From: a virus
Length of the DNA: 56,295 nt
Strand: one strand, 5' to 3'
IMG/VR virus record: IMGVR_UViG_3300050821_007905
Coordinates: 1 to 56,295 of that record
Notes under the pieces: generated by a model
Told to the model about the DNA's origin: nothing
Seen by the model: the letters and a program-made list of their open reading frames with translations, nothing else
The model's database searches: none
Position numbers and translations under genes: made by a program
Part shown: in pieces, positions 40,037 through 47,515 of the stretch
Layout: each line of letters starts with the position of its first letter
Position numbering within the stretch: position 1 is the stretch's first letter

Positions 40037-40051
40037 CCCTACGGGGGATAT
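40034..40051. promoter_or_regulatory. probable antitoxin operator
   Basis: Imperfect inverted repeat (ATACCC, three bases, GGGGGATAT) overlapping the -10 box, in a locally A/T-rich spot. Fits self-repression by the HTH antitoxin. Confidence 0.4.
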
Positions 40052-40066
40052 GGAGTCAAGTGAATG

Positions 40067-40810
40067 TCAGGGGCGAGCGTACCTGCCTGATTCGCCGTAC
40101 TCCTTCAGCTTCGAGACGACGAGCCTGGGCGGGTTCCGGATCGCGGCGCCACCGTTCGTCATCTCCTCGAGCGCCGCATGCAACGCCGCCTCGGGAAGAC
40201 GGTACTTCCGCACGAGCGTCGCGACCGCGGCCGCAGTCCGCCGGTTCGCGCCTGGTACCGCTTCGAGGAACCAGCCGAGCGATCGCGTCGCCTGCTCTTG
40301 CTTTTCCTCAGTCTCTACATCTTCAGCCAGTCCCGACTGAACTGACTGAGCGGCTGAAGGTAGAGAAAGATCTGGATCACAAGAACCGTTCAGTCCGGGC
40401 CGAGCGTCGGTCGCTCGTCGGTCGCTCGTCGGTCGCTCGTCGGTCGCTTCGTCCTCGCCGGCTAGCAAGGGGGGGTCGGGGAACCTCGACCGTCCCCTGC
40501 GTAGACGCACGATCGTGCGCTGGTACGAGTCCCAGTTGCAGACCCTGAGGTAGTAGTGGCCGTCGACGCAGTAGAGCTCGCACATGCCTTCGCGTACGAG
40601 CTCGTTGAGTGCGTCCATCAGCTTCTCGTCCGTCCAGTCGCGGAGCGGGATGCAGTCGGCCCTGAGTTTGCGGAGGGACGCGTCGCGCCGTCCCCAGCTG
40701 TCTGTCGTCGGCGTCACGAGAATGCGCACGAAGAGGCACTCTGCGGCGTCACTGATGTTGTTCGCGGAGTCGCTTGAGATGAGCGATCCGGTGAGTACGC
40801 GGTCTGCCAT
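40067..40810 (-). CDS. replication initiation-like protein
   Basis: ATG at 40810 (the frame is open further upstream but reads as shadow), 247 residues. The first half (LISSDSANNISDAAECLFVRILVTPTTDSWGR and REGMCELYCVDGHYYLRVCNW) has the winged-helix layout of phage replisome organisers. Middle: Arg/Asp/Ser-rich low complexity made by an 11-bp repeat. C-terminal half: helical, with FLEAVPGANRRTAAAVATLVRKY, like DnaD-type loader-binding regions. Likely binds the origin and loads a host helicase. Confidence 0.6.
   Translation of the reverse strand: MADRVLTGSLISSDSANNISDAAECLFVRILVTPTTDSWGRRDASLRKLRADCIPLRDWTDEKLMDALNELVREGMCELYCVDGHYYLRVCNWDSYQRTIVRLRRGRSRFPDPPLLAGEDEATDERPTSDRRATDARPGLNGSCDPDLSLPSAAQSVQSGLAEDVETEEKQEQATRSLGWFLEAVPGANRRTAAAVATLVRKYRLPEAALHAALEEMTNGGAAIRNPPRLVVSKLKEYGESGRYARP
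40405..40448. repeat. four perfect 11-bp tandem repeats inside the replication gene
   Basis: CGTCGGTCGCT occurs four times in a row. As 11 is not a multiple of three, gain or loss of a unit would shift the reading frame of the replication protein. Confidence 0.8.
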
Positions 40811-40922
40811 GACTGTGTGGTTCAGGCCCCTTCGATGGGTGGGTGGGCAGGGTCGGGGTGGGCGGCTAGGGCCGCCCGGTGCCCCGGGGGAGGGCGTGCG
40901 CGCGAGCGGTGCGCGGCGCGCA
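40811..40922. other. 112-base intergenic gap with a hairpin, before the replication gene
   Basis: The longest gap of the leftward block. It contains a perfect GGGCGGC-TAGG-GCCGCCC hairpin (40860-40877) and G-rich runs (GGGTGGGTGGGC). No U run follows, so a simple terminator is doubtful; a terminator, a site for regulators or part of a replication origin are all possible. Confidence 0.45.
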
Positions 40923-41411
40923 TCAGAACGGGATCTCCTCGCGCCGTGTGAGCTCATCGGGCGCCATCTGCTGGCGCGCGGCTTCTTCGGTGATCGGCGT
41001 GAGGCAGAAGACGGCGCTGGGCGAGTACACCTCGATCGTGAACTCGTCCGGCGCGGCGAACTCGTGCTCCCCGTGGATGCCGATTGTGCGGGTGCTGCCT
41101 GCGTGCTGGTAGCCGCAGGTTGCGCACGTGCGCTGGTCGTTGAGGCAGTGGAGCTCGAGGAACGTGCGGTGGCCGATCTCGATCTCGCGGACGCGCGCGA
41201 TCCGGTTGCGGTGTCCCATGAGCTCGACCTCGGCCCACTGCTCGAACGACGAGCGTTCCTCTTCGCCTGAGCCGGCGATGCTCGCTGCGATCGTGAGCCG
41301 CAACGCGCGCAGCTCGTAGACGTACGCGGCACCGTCGCCGTTGTCGAGAAGCTCGTCTGTCCGGATCGCCGCGGCGTCGGCCCAGGTGAGCAGCTCGGCA
41401 CGTGTCGTCAC
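40923..41411 (-). CDS. hypothetical protein with Cys/His cluster
   Basis: GTG at 41411 in GTGA overlap, 162 residues. Helical N-terminal half, then LHCLNDQRTCATCGYQHAG, a likely zinc site, and AAPDEFTIEVYSPSAVFCLTP. Lies between replication and RuvC-like genes. Unknown function. Confidence 0.55.
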   Translation of the reverse strand: MTTRAELLTWADAAAIRTDELLDNGDGAAYVYELRALRLTIAASIAGSGEEERSSFEQWAEVELMGHRNRIARVREIEIGHRTFLELHCLNDQRTCATCGYQHAGSTRTIGIHGEHEFAAPDEFTIEVYSPSAVFCLTPITEEAARQQMAPDELTRREEIPF

Positions 41412-41752
41412 TTCGTGACCTTGACGTCGGTGACGATCAGCGACTTCGTCTGAACGACCGCGTCGACGTCGCCCTCGCTGTCGCGGCGGTGCGTGTTCTT
41501 CGAGCCCGCGCAGAACACGGTCACCTTCAGGTCGCGGTACTCGCCGGCGGCGAGGCCGTTGTACCACTCGACCTGTTTGCCATCGCCGCGCTCGAACTCG
41601 ACGCCGCCCGCGAACGCGATCTTCAGGACGGACGGGTCGGACTCGTCGATCGCGACGGCGACACGCGGGACGTCGAAGAGCTTGCCCTCTTCGGCGTCCT
41701 CGCCTTTCGTCGTGCCGTCGACTTTCGGCTTTTCTGGTGCGGTGACGCTCAT
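41408..41752 (-). CDS. hypothetical protein of the replication region
   Basis: ATG at 41752 in ATGA overlap, 114 residues. Beta-rich with DVPRVAVAIDESDPSVLKIAF and EYRDLKVTVFCAGSKN. The strand pattern could be an OB fold, which near replication genes might mean a single-strand binding protein, but no diagnostic motif is visible. Confidence 0.5.
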   Translation of the reverse strand: MSVTAPEKPKVDGTTKGEDAEEGKLFDVPRVAVAIDESDPSVLKIAFAGGVEFERGDGKQVEWYNGLAAGEYRDLKVTVFCAGSKNTHRRDSEGDVDAVVQTKSLIVTDVKVTK

Positions 41753-42249
41753 GCTGCCTTGCCTCCTTGGATCGCCTGGTTGTTGAGATCCCGTACGACG
41801 ACGGCGATGCCAAAGGCGTCGTACAAGTCTTGGGTGCGGCCGTCACCGTTGAAGCCGCGCGCGAGCGCGGCCTGCCGGATCAGGTACTTCCGCTCGTCGC
41901 TGAAGCGCGGCTGCTTGGCCCAGCCGGTGAAGAGCTTTTGCCACTCGCTCGGCGGGGTTGGCACCGCGGTCAGGTCCGGTGGCAGCTGCGCCGCGAACGC
42001 GCCGCAGATCAGGCCGAGTGCTTTCGCGACGTGCGCGTCGTGGCTGAACGGGTCCTCGAACCCGAGCAGCCAGACGCCCTTCTCTTCCCACCAGGAGCGC
42101 GCCGGCAGCCGCTGCTTGCAGCCGCGCGCCCGCTCGAACGGCGTCTTGCCGACCAGCGGGACGTGATGGAACGAATGCACCTCGTCCGAGTCGTCATCAA
42201 GCAGGACGATGTCGACGGCGTGCGAGCTCGAGTCGACGCCGGCGATCAC
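41749..42249 (-). CDS. RuvC-like nuclease
   Basis: GTG at 42249 in GTGA overlap, 166 residues. IAGVDSSSHAVDIVLLDDD gives the first acidic residue on strand 1 of a RuvC/RNase H fold; GVWLLGFEDPFSHDAHVAKALG the second region with Glu; DLYDAFGIAVVVRDL the C-terminal helix with Asp. Expected to resolve Holliday junctions or branched DNA before packaging. Confidence 0.7.
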   Translation of the reverse strand: MIAGVDSSSHAVDIVLLDDDSDEVHSFHHVPLVGKTPFERARGCKQRLPARSWWEEKGVWLLGFEDPFSHDAHVAKALGLICGAFAAQLPPDLTAVPTPPSEWQKLFTGWAKQPRFSDERKYLIRQAALARGFNGDGRTQDLYDAFGIAVVVRDLNNQAIQGGKAA

Positions 42250-42419
42250 GCAGCTTCCTCTCTGGCTCGAGCTTCGGCTTCGCGGATCAGCCGGTCAGCC
42301 TCGGCGAAGTGCTCATCGCGCTGTGCGCCGCTGTGGTAGTAGCGCGGCCTCTTCAGGCCCTTTCCCTTGAACTCGGGCGGCACGTGCTGACGCTTTCTCG
42401 GGCGGTTGCGGCGCGGCAT
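42246..42419 (-). CDS. small basic protein
   Basis: ATG at 42419, overlapping stops on both sides, 57 residues: basic front (PRRNRPRKRQH) and helical charged end (DRLIREAEARAREEAA). Could bind DNA. Unknown. Confidence 0.5.
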   Translation of the reverse strand: MPRRNRPRKRQHVPPEFKGKGLKRPRYYHSGAQRDEHFAEADRLIREAEARAREEAA

Positions 42420-44188
42420 CAGCGGATCGCCTCCTCGAACTCCGGTGCGATGCGACGTGGCCCCTTCTCGACGAGGCCGAGCTTGCGGAGCTTGGAGAGG
42501 ATCACGCCCATCGTTGACGCCTCCGGCGAGTAGCCCGTCCGCGCGCAGAGCTCTTCGTGGCTGAGCGGGTCGGGGTACGCGTCGACGAGCGCGAGCAGGA
42601 CGCGGCGCATGCCGTCGCCCATCCGCGGGTGCTGCAGCCACTGCTGGAGGAGGGCGTCCCCGGTGGGGCGTTCGCGTACGCCGCCGGCGGCAGCGAGACC
42701 TTCCGCTGTTGCCCGGATCGGCTGGCCGGGTTCGACGAGGCCCGCCTGCCGCAGTCTCGCGAGGATCACGCCGATCGTTGACGCCTTCGCGGAGTAGCCG
42801 GCGAGGAACGCGAGCTCGTTCTGCGTGCGCCCCTCGGGATACTCGGCGAGCACCTCGAGCACGGTGCGCTCGCCCTTGCCGAGCGTTGTGTCCGGATCGG
42901 CCACGGCGGAGGGGCGTCGCGGTGACGGCGCCGGTGCTGGACGGCGCGGCGGCGCGGCAGGGCGAGACGCTGCCGCTGCAGGCTTCGGCGGTGGCGCGGC
43001 GTGCTCGGAGTCGAGGTGCTCGACGAGCCGGCGGATTCCCTCGGCGATCGGGTTCGTTGCCGTCCGGATCGCGTTCACTGCGGTTGTGAGCTCGAGCAGC
43101 TGGTTGCCGTTCAGCACGGGCACCTCGATGCGCTCGATCTCCGCGGGGCGCGCCTCGAGCTCGCGGATCCGCGCGAGCCGCTCGTCGCTCTCGCGCTGCA
43201 GCTCCTCGACCTTCGGCTCGGCACCCTGTCTCCGCTCGAGCTCGCGGATCCGCTTGCGCAGCTCCGCGGGATCATTCTCTCGCGCGCGCTCGACGGTCGC
43301 CCGGATCGCCGCACCCAACGCGTCGACGTCGATCGGCTTCACGTCAGCAACGACAGCGGCCTCGCCGGGCTTCGGTGTCTGCGACGAGTCGAACGTGCGC
43401 GCCTTCCGGATCTTCACGCGCTGCAGCAGCCCACGCTCCGGCGTCCACACCCACGCCTCACCGGTCTCGAGCGACGGCAGCGACGGCAGCACGAGCTCGG
43501 AGCCCTCCGCCTGGGCGTGCTGCACCCAGCCCTCGATCGCCTTGCGGTCGCGCGGCCCGATCGTCCGCATCACGATCAGCGTGTCTGACTGGTCGAGCAC
43601 GTTCTTGTTCAGCGCCGCCGACCGTTGGGTGACGTAGAGCATCCCGATCCCGCGGCCGCGGCCACGCTTCGAGATCCGGTTCGCGGCGCCGACCATGCGC
43701 GGCACGTGCAACCCCTTCGGGTCCTGCGGCGCGAACTCGTCCGCCTCCTCGAGCACGAGCAGCAGCGGCGTCGGTGTCGCCTGCTTGAGCTTGTAGAGCT
43801 CTTCGAGCAGCTCGTACACGAACCGTTGCATCGCCCCGTTGGAGTCGAGGCCGGACACGTCGAGGACCATCGACTGTCCCGACTCCACGGCCGTCTGGGC
43901 GAGGAGCCTGCCGGCGGTCTCCTCGAGCGGCAGATCGCCGTGCATGCCGCCGAAGACGACGACGGGGTAGCCGGCCTTGGGCTTGCCGTCGGCGCCGGCG
44001 CGCAGCGACCACCAGTGGCCGATCGGGTCGAGGACGATGACCTGGACGCCGCCGTGGTCGAGCGTCTCCTCGACGATCACCTTCGCCGTGTTGCTCTTGC
44101 CAGCACCCTTCTTGGCGAGGATCGCCGTCGATTCGCCGGCGACGTCGACGGGCAGCTCGAGATCTCGTGCGATGCGTAGTCCGGTCAA
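42419..44188 (-). CDS. HerA/FtsK-like ATPase with two winged-helix repeats
   Basis: ATG at 44188 (the frame start), 589 residues. Residues about 25-33: Walker A AKKGAGKSN; VIVLDPIGHWWSLRAG; Walker B LLLVLEEADEFAPQD near 145; GIGMLYVTQRSAALNKN (arginine/sensor region); DTLIVMRTIGPRDRKAIEGW. This order is that of HerA-like DNA translocases. Residues about 320-390 are coiled coil, then a Pro/Ala linker and two similar winged helices, each with TQNELA/SHEELC then STIGVIL/STMGVIL. It may move DNA or ends during recombination or replication. Confidence 0.75.
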   Translation of the reverse strand: MTGLRIARDLELPVDVAGESTAILAKKGAGKSNTAKVIVEETLDHGGVQVIVLDPIGHWWSLRAGADGKPKAGYPVVVFGGMHGDLPLEETAGRLLAQTAVESGQSMVLDVSGLDSNGAMQRFVYELLEELYKLKQATPTPLLLVLEEADEFAPQDPKGLHVPRMVGAANRISKRGRGRGIGMLYVTQRSAALNKNVLDQSDTLIVMRTIGPRDRKAIEGWVQHAQAEGSELVLPSLPSLETGEAWVWTPERGLLQRVKIRKARTFDSSQTPKPGEAAVVADVKPIDVDALGAAIRATVERARENDPAELRKRIRELERRQGAEPKVEELQRESDERLARIRELEARPAEIERIEVPVLNGNQLLELTTAVNAIRTATNPIAEGIRRLVEHLDSEHAAPPPKPAAAASRPAAPPRRPAPAPSPRRPSAVADPDTTLGKGERTVLEVLAEYPEGRTQNELAFLAGYSAKASTIGVILARLRQAGLVEPGQPIRATAEGLAAAGGVRERPTGDALLQQWLQHPRMGDGMRRVLLALVDAYPDPLSHEELCARTGYSPEASTMGVILSKLRKLGLVEKGPRRIAPEFEEAIR

Positions 44189-44454
44189 GTCGTCTCCTCG
44201 GTCGCCAGGACGGTGTAGGTGCGGAGCGAGCCCGGGCTGAGGCCGAGTGCGCGGCCGAGCTGATCGGCCTCCTTGGCGGTCGCGACGATCCGGCCGCGCT
44301 CGATCTGCGAGATGAGGGCGCGATGGACTTCGGAGGCGGCTTCGAGATCGGCCAGCCGGAGTCCACGATCGAGCCGGAGCTCGCGGAGCGTGCGAAGCGG
44401 AGATCGACCGCGGGAGCGGTTATAACCGTCTTGCTTCCCGTCGATCGCGGTCAT
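44185..44454 (-). CDS. XRE-family HTH regulator
   Basis: ATG at 44454 in ATGA overlap, 89 residues. LRELRLDRGLRLADLEAASE, then HRALISQIERGRIVAT is a full XRE HTH, followed by KEADQLGRALGL. Could be a repressor or a Cro-like regulator; position inside the leftward block favours an early regulator. Confidence 0.7.
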   Translation of the reverse strand: MTAIDGKQDGYNRSRGRSPLRTLRELRLDRGLRLADLEAASEVHRALISQIERGRIVATAKEADQLGRALGLSPGSLRTYTVLATEETT

Positions 44455-45017
44455 CGCTGCTCCGCTTCAGCCACGGGATACCGCCAGAGCCAGAGCGTCT
44501 TGAGCCCGTTCGCTTCGTCGCTGTCGCGGCGCTTGTGCGACCAAGTGCCCCCCCCGGACGAGCCGGCGCGATCGGTGACCTTCGTCCAGCCGTCGAAGCG
44601 GTAGATGCGGCCTTCGTGGCGGTCGTTCTTCGAGTACGCGACCGCGGCGAGCGCGGACTGTCCGGCGCGCGGAGCGGGGCACGGCCACAGCGGCGCGGCG
44701 GCTTCACGCCAGAGCCGGAGCATGACGCGCGTCGCCCACTCGCACCCGGGCTGCGTGCAGAGGCGAGACAGCTCGACCGCCTCGGACTTCGGGTAGCCAG
44801 CCGAGGTCTCGCCGACGATCGACGAGCTCGTCGCGATCGAGATCGGTGTGCCGTTCAAGTCGAGCGCCCACGCGTCGTTCCTGAATGGCCGGTCGAGCGG
44901 GCCGAGGTAGTGCGCCCACTCGGCCAGGTAGGCGTCGGCTTCGTCGAGCGAGATCGGGACGAGACCGACGACGGGCTCGGCGAGCGTTCCGAGGCGGAGG
45001 GGGACGGCGACGGCCAT
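44451..45017 (-). CDS. XF1762-like protein (GNAT-like, possible DNA-modification relative)
   Basis: ATG at 45017, 188 residues. LDEADAYLAEWAHYLGP, AVELSRLCTQPGCEWATRVMLRLWREAA, AVAYSKNDRHEGRIYRFDGW and TLWLWRYPV match the order of the XF1762 family, common in actinophages and thought to have a GNAT-like fold. Related phage proteins such as Mom modify bases, so a role in hiding phage DNA from restriction is possible. This link is from memory of the families, not from a search. Confidence 0.7.
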   Translation of the reverse strand: MAVAVPLRLGTLAEPVVGLVPISLDEADAYLAEWAHYLGPLDRPFRNDAWALDLNGTPISIATSSSIVGETSAGYPKSEAVELSRLCTQPGCEWATRVMLRLWREAAAPLWPCPAPRAGQSALAAVAYSKNDRHEGRIYRFDGWTKVTDRAGSSGGGTWSHKRRDSDEANGLKTLWLWRYPVAEAEQR

Positions 45018-45296
45018 CTAGCGTTCGACCGTCCAGCGGTGCCCCTTAGGCACAGCCGTGCAGGAGCCGAGGTAGCGGCCGTCGCGTTCGTCGTTGACGG
45101 TGTCGCCGTGGCCGTTGTCAAAGCCGGGCTCCCCTCGTTCGGCGCGCCTGTACCAGCGGACGACGTGGAGGCCGTCGTCGTAGACGTCGACGCGCTCCAC
45201 GGTGACCCGCCGCTGCGAGGGGAGGATGAGGATCATGCCGGGACGGATCTCCTCGACGGGGATTGGTTCGCTGCGGACGACGAAGAGGTCGGTCAC
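45018..45296 (-). CDS. hypothetical protein
   Basis: GTG at 45296 in GTGA overlap, 92 residues. Beta-rich (EIRPGMILILPSQRRVTVERV) with HGDTVNDERDGRYLGS; resembles small SH3-like or OB-like folds. Ends next to the XF1762-like start. Unknown. Confidence 0.55.
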   Translation of the reverse strand: MTDLFVVRSEPIPVEEIRPGMILILPSQRRVTVERVDVYDDGLHVVRWYRRAERGEPGFDNGHGDTVNDERDGRYLGSCTAVPKGHRWTVER

Positions 45297-45664
45297 AGCC
45301 GCCACCATTCGTCGCTCTCGCCTGAGCCGACGGCGCGCACCTTGTCGAGTGCGCCGACAACTGCGTCGAGCCGCCGCTGTAGATCCTCGGCGTGAGCGAT
45401 CAGCTTGGCGCGGTCGGCGTCCTCGTTCCACCAGTAGAGGAGCCCCTCGCAGTGGGCCAGTGCGTCTTCGCTCCAGCCGAGGCCGGATGCTTCGCGCCAG
45501 CGGAGACCGCCGTACTGGACGAGCCGCGCGAGGTGTTCCTGGTCTTCCGTCGGCAACGCGAAGATCGCGCGCCGGATGACTTCGATGCGCGAGCCGTTGT
45601 AGCCGTGCGGGCCGAGCAGCTTGATCAGGTCGTCGATGCGCTGGTTGAGCACGACGTCGCTCAT
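45293..45664 (-). CDS. hypothetical helical protein
   Basis: ATG at 45664, 123 residues. RIDDLIKLLGPHGYNGSRIEVI and QEHLARLVQYGGLRWREASGL suggest several helices, and a coiled-coil run (KLIAHAEDLQRRLDAVVGAL) ends the protein. Unknown. Confidence 0.55.
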   Translation of the reverse strand: MSDVVLNQRIDDLIKLLGPHGYNGSRIEVIRRAIFALPTEDQEHLARLVQYGGLRWREASGLGWSEDALAHCEGLLYWWNEDADRAKLIAHAEDLQRRLDAVVGALDKVRAVGSGESDEWWRL

Positions 45665-46293
45665 GCGGCGATCGGTTCGTCCTTCTCGGCGACGTCGAGC
45701 CGCTCGTCGCAGCGCTCGCAGTAGCACGCTCCGGTTGACAGGGGATCGCCCGGGGCGTGGCCGCGCAGGCGACAGACGATCCGCTCAAGGCCTCCGGGGT
45801 GGAAGGACGCGCCGACGTGCAGCAGCGACCGCTCCCCGTCCTCGTTCGGCCAAGCGAAGCCGACGCCCGCATACGCCTCGAACCGCCAGGCGTGCGCCGT
45901 CAGTCCGATGCCGGGTAGCTCGGTGTCCGCTCTCCATCCGTAGTGGACGCGCCCGCTCAGCGAGAGGTTGATCCGCCACGACCAGCCGAGGCGCACGGTG
46001 AGGTCGCGGTTGCGCAGCGTGATCCACAGTGGCAGCCATTTCCGAGCCGCGGCCGTGATCTTCTCGGCGCGCAGGATCGCCGGGGCGTCGTCGTACCGTT
46101 TGCAGCGGCGACACCAGGAGTGGCCGCTCGGCAGGCCCCATTCCCAGTCGTGTCCTGTGAGCCCGCAGCGGAGGCGCGCGGCGATGGTCGTCATGCCGTT
46201 CTCCTTTCGGATCTGGAGGTCGCGTTGGCAGCCTGAGACGTGTGCGGGGGCACGTAGCCCTTCGCATTTCGGGCAGCGCGTGGGCTCGCTCAT
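45661..46293 (-). CDS. zinc-binding hypothetical protein
   Basis: ATG at 46293, 210 residues; the inner ATG at 46194 would drop the first zinc knuckle. Cysteine pairs CPKCEG, CGLTGHDWEW ... CRRCKRY, and CRLRGHAPGD ... CYCERCDE form three likely zinc sites, the last two sharing a C(x)GH plus CxxC plan. The middle is a beta-rich Trp-containing domain. Unknown role. Confidence 0.55.
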   Translation of the reverse strand: MSEPTRCPKCEGLRAPAHVSGCQRDLQIRKENGMTTIAARLRCGLTGHDWEWGLPSGHSWCRRCKRYDDAPAILRAEKITAAARKWLPLWITLRNRDLTVRLGWSWRINLSLSGRVHYGWRADTELPGIGLTAHAWRFEAYAGVGFAWPNEDGERSLLHVGASFHPGGLERIVCRLRGHAPGDPLSTGACYCERCDERLDVAEKDEPIAA

Positions 46294-46478
46294 GCCGTCC
46301 TCGATCGCGCGAGGTTGAGCCGACGCAGGCCCCTAAAAGGGCGAACCGTTGTCGAACCGTCGACGCGGAGGATGCGGACGTTGCGCGGCCCGCCGTGCGT
46401 TTCGCCGCGCCGCTTGAGGCCCCACTGCTTGAGCACGACGACGGGCTCACCGTGGAGGAGATAGAGGCGGCCGATCAC
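46290..46478 (-). CDS. small conserved-type phage protein
   Basis: GTG at 46478, 62 residues: GRLYLLHGEPVVVLKQWG, GGPRNVRILRVDGSTTVRPF then RGLRRL. The beta pattern and closing RPFRGLRRL recall small actinophage proteins I have seen without a known role. It lies divergent from a hidden rightward gene at 46496. Confidence 0.6.
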   Translation of the reverse strand: MIGRLYLLHGEPVVVLKQWGLKRRGETHGGPRNVRILRVDGSTTVRPFRGLRRLNLARSRTA

Positions 46479-46482
46479 GTCG

Positions 46483-46488
46483 TAGACT
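46483..46488 (+). promoter_or_regulatory. TANNNT -10 element (TAGACT) of a rightward gene in the leftward block
   Basis: TAGACT, seven bases, GTG at 46496. The only sign of a rightward start among the leftward genes. Confidence 0.5.
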
Positions 46489-46495
46489 CCTGCGC

Positions 46496-46675
46496 GTGCC
46501 GGTTTACCGCCTCGTGGACGCCGCTGGCGACTGGCTGGGGCAGACAGCGTTCGCCACCGAGATCCACGTCGGCGACGTGATCCACTGGCCGAAGACCGAA
46601 CGCATGCTCGTCACGGCGAGCGAGTACGACGTCGACGCTGACATTGCGGTGCTGACGGTCGAACAGGTCGAGTAG
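46496..46675 (+). CDS. 59-residue protein, rightward gene in the leftward block
   Basis: GTG seven bases after a TAGACT -10 box. 59 residues: PVYRLVDAAGDWLGQTAFAT, HVGDVIHWPKTERMLVTASE and an acidic beta end. Codon third positions are strongly G/C, unlike those of the minus-strand frame across the same bases. The sequence resembles small beta proteins common in actinophages. Being short it is easily missed. Confidence 0.6.
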   Translation: MPVYRLVDAAGDWLGQTAFATEIHVGDVIHWPKTERMLVTASEYDVDADIAVLTVEQVE

Positions 46676-46686
46676 ATACCAGGGGC

Positions 46687-46860
46687 TCACTTGCCGTCCT
46701 CGATGTGGATCTCGATGCGACGGCCACGCCACGAGTAGGTGCGGTACGTGTAGTTCCAGTCGCCGCAGCCGTCGCCTCGGCCCACGTAGCGGACGCCCGC
46801 GAGCGCGCCGAAAAGGCCTCCTGCGATGAAGGCGGCGAGCAACTTGAGCGTTGCTCTCAC
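46687..46860 (-). CDS. 57-residue membrane-anchored protein
   Basis: GTG at 46860. Hydrophobic front (RATLKLLAAFIAGGLFGALAG) then a short outer part (GCGDWNYTYRTYSWRGRRI). Could be an exported superinfection factor. Below the size most gene callers accept. Confidence 0.45.
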   Translation of the reverse strand: MRATLKLLAAFIAGGLFGALAGVRYVGRGDGCGDWNYTYRTYSWRGRRIEIHIEDGK

Positions 46861-46908
46861 GCTGGCACCGCGCTTCGGGGGAACTCGCGGATCCGGAGAG
46901 CGGCGGCG

Positions 46909-47454
46909 CTACGAGGCGCGCACGTACCGGCCCGTGTGGCCGCGCGCGTGGCGAATCTCGCCGCGTTCTTCACCGCGACGCGTGTGGCAGACCGTGCAGA
47001 CCGCCTCGACGTCGTAGTGATGCTCGGCCGCATAGCCGAGGTGATGGTCGTACTCGTGCCTGCGCTCGCCCTCGACGTAGACGTGGCCGCAGTCGGCGCA
47101 GGGCAACTCGTTCGGGTGCGGGATTTTCCCCGTGCGCACGAGCACGTTGATCCGCTGGCGAGCCTGTTCTGTGTCCCCGTCGCGGGGCGGATTCGGCGGT
47201 GGGCCGGGCGGACGCCGCTGATCGTCGGGGACCGGCTCGTACTTCTCGCGGCCACTGCGGTTCCGGCTCTCCTTGCAGGCGCGCGCGAGACCGTCGCTGC
47301 GCGAGCGGTCGACGTGGAACGCGTCGCGTGGGTGCCACGCGCGGCAGGCGAAGCACCAGCGCTCGCCGGCGGCGAGTCGGCGTTCGTACTCGTCGAGCGA
47401 GATCCCGATTCGTTGCGCTGCTTGCTTGCGGACGCCTGCTGCTGTTCCGGCCAT
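46909..47454 (-). CDS. HNH endonuclease
   Basis: ATG at 47454, 181 residues. RWCFACRAWHPRDAFHVDRSRSDGL is a recognition zinc knuckle; the HNH core has CADCGHVYV, EYDHHLGYAAEHHYDVEAV and CTVCHTRRG: the DHH pair with two CxxC knuckles. It may nick DNA as a mobile endonuclease or help packaging. The packaging role is less likely since terS/terL are far away. Confidence 0.75.
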   Translation of the reverse strand: MAGTAAGVRKQAAQRIGISLDEYERRLAAGERWCFACRAWHPRDAFHVDRSRSDGLARACKESRNRSGREKYEPVPDDQRRPPGPPPNPPRDGDTEQARQRINVLVRTGKIPHPNELPCADCGHVYVEGERRHEYDHHLGYAAEHHYDVEAVCTVCHTRRGEERGEIRHARGHTGRYVRAS

Positions 47455-47515
47455 CGGTTCGTATTGTCCACTGGATGGCGGACGGTCTCGTCGCACCACT
47501 GGATCGCGGTCGGCA

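Noticed and set aside
40067-41401. Longer start for the replication protein
   Set aside because: The added residues are Ser/Arg/Thr-rich shadow of the next gene; the ATG at 40810 starts the recognisable domain.
46475-46732. Leftward frame across the rightward 59-residue gene
   Set aside because: Its composition and codon pattern look like the shadow of the rightward gene, and it has no overlap with its neighbours' starts.
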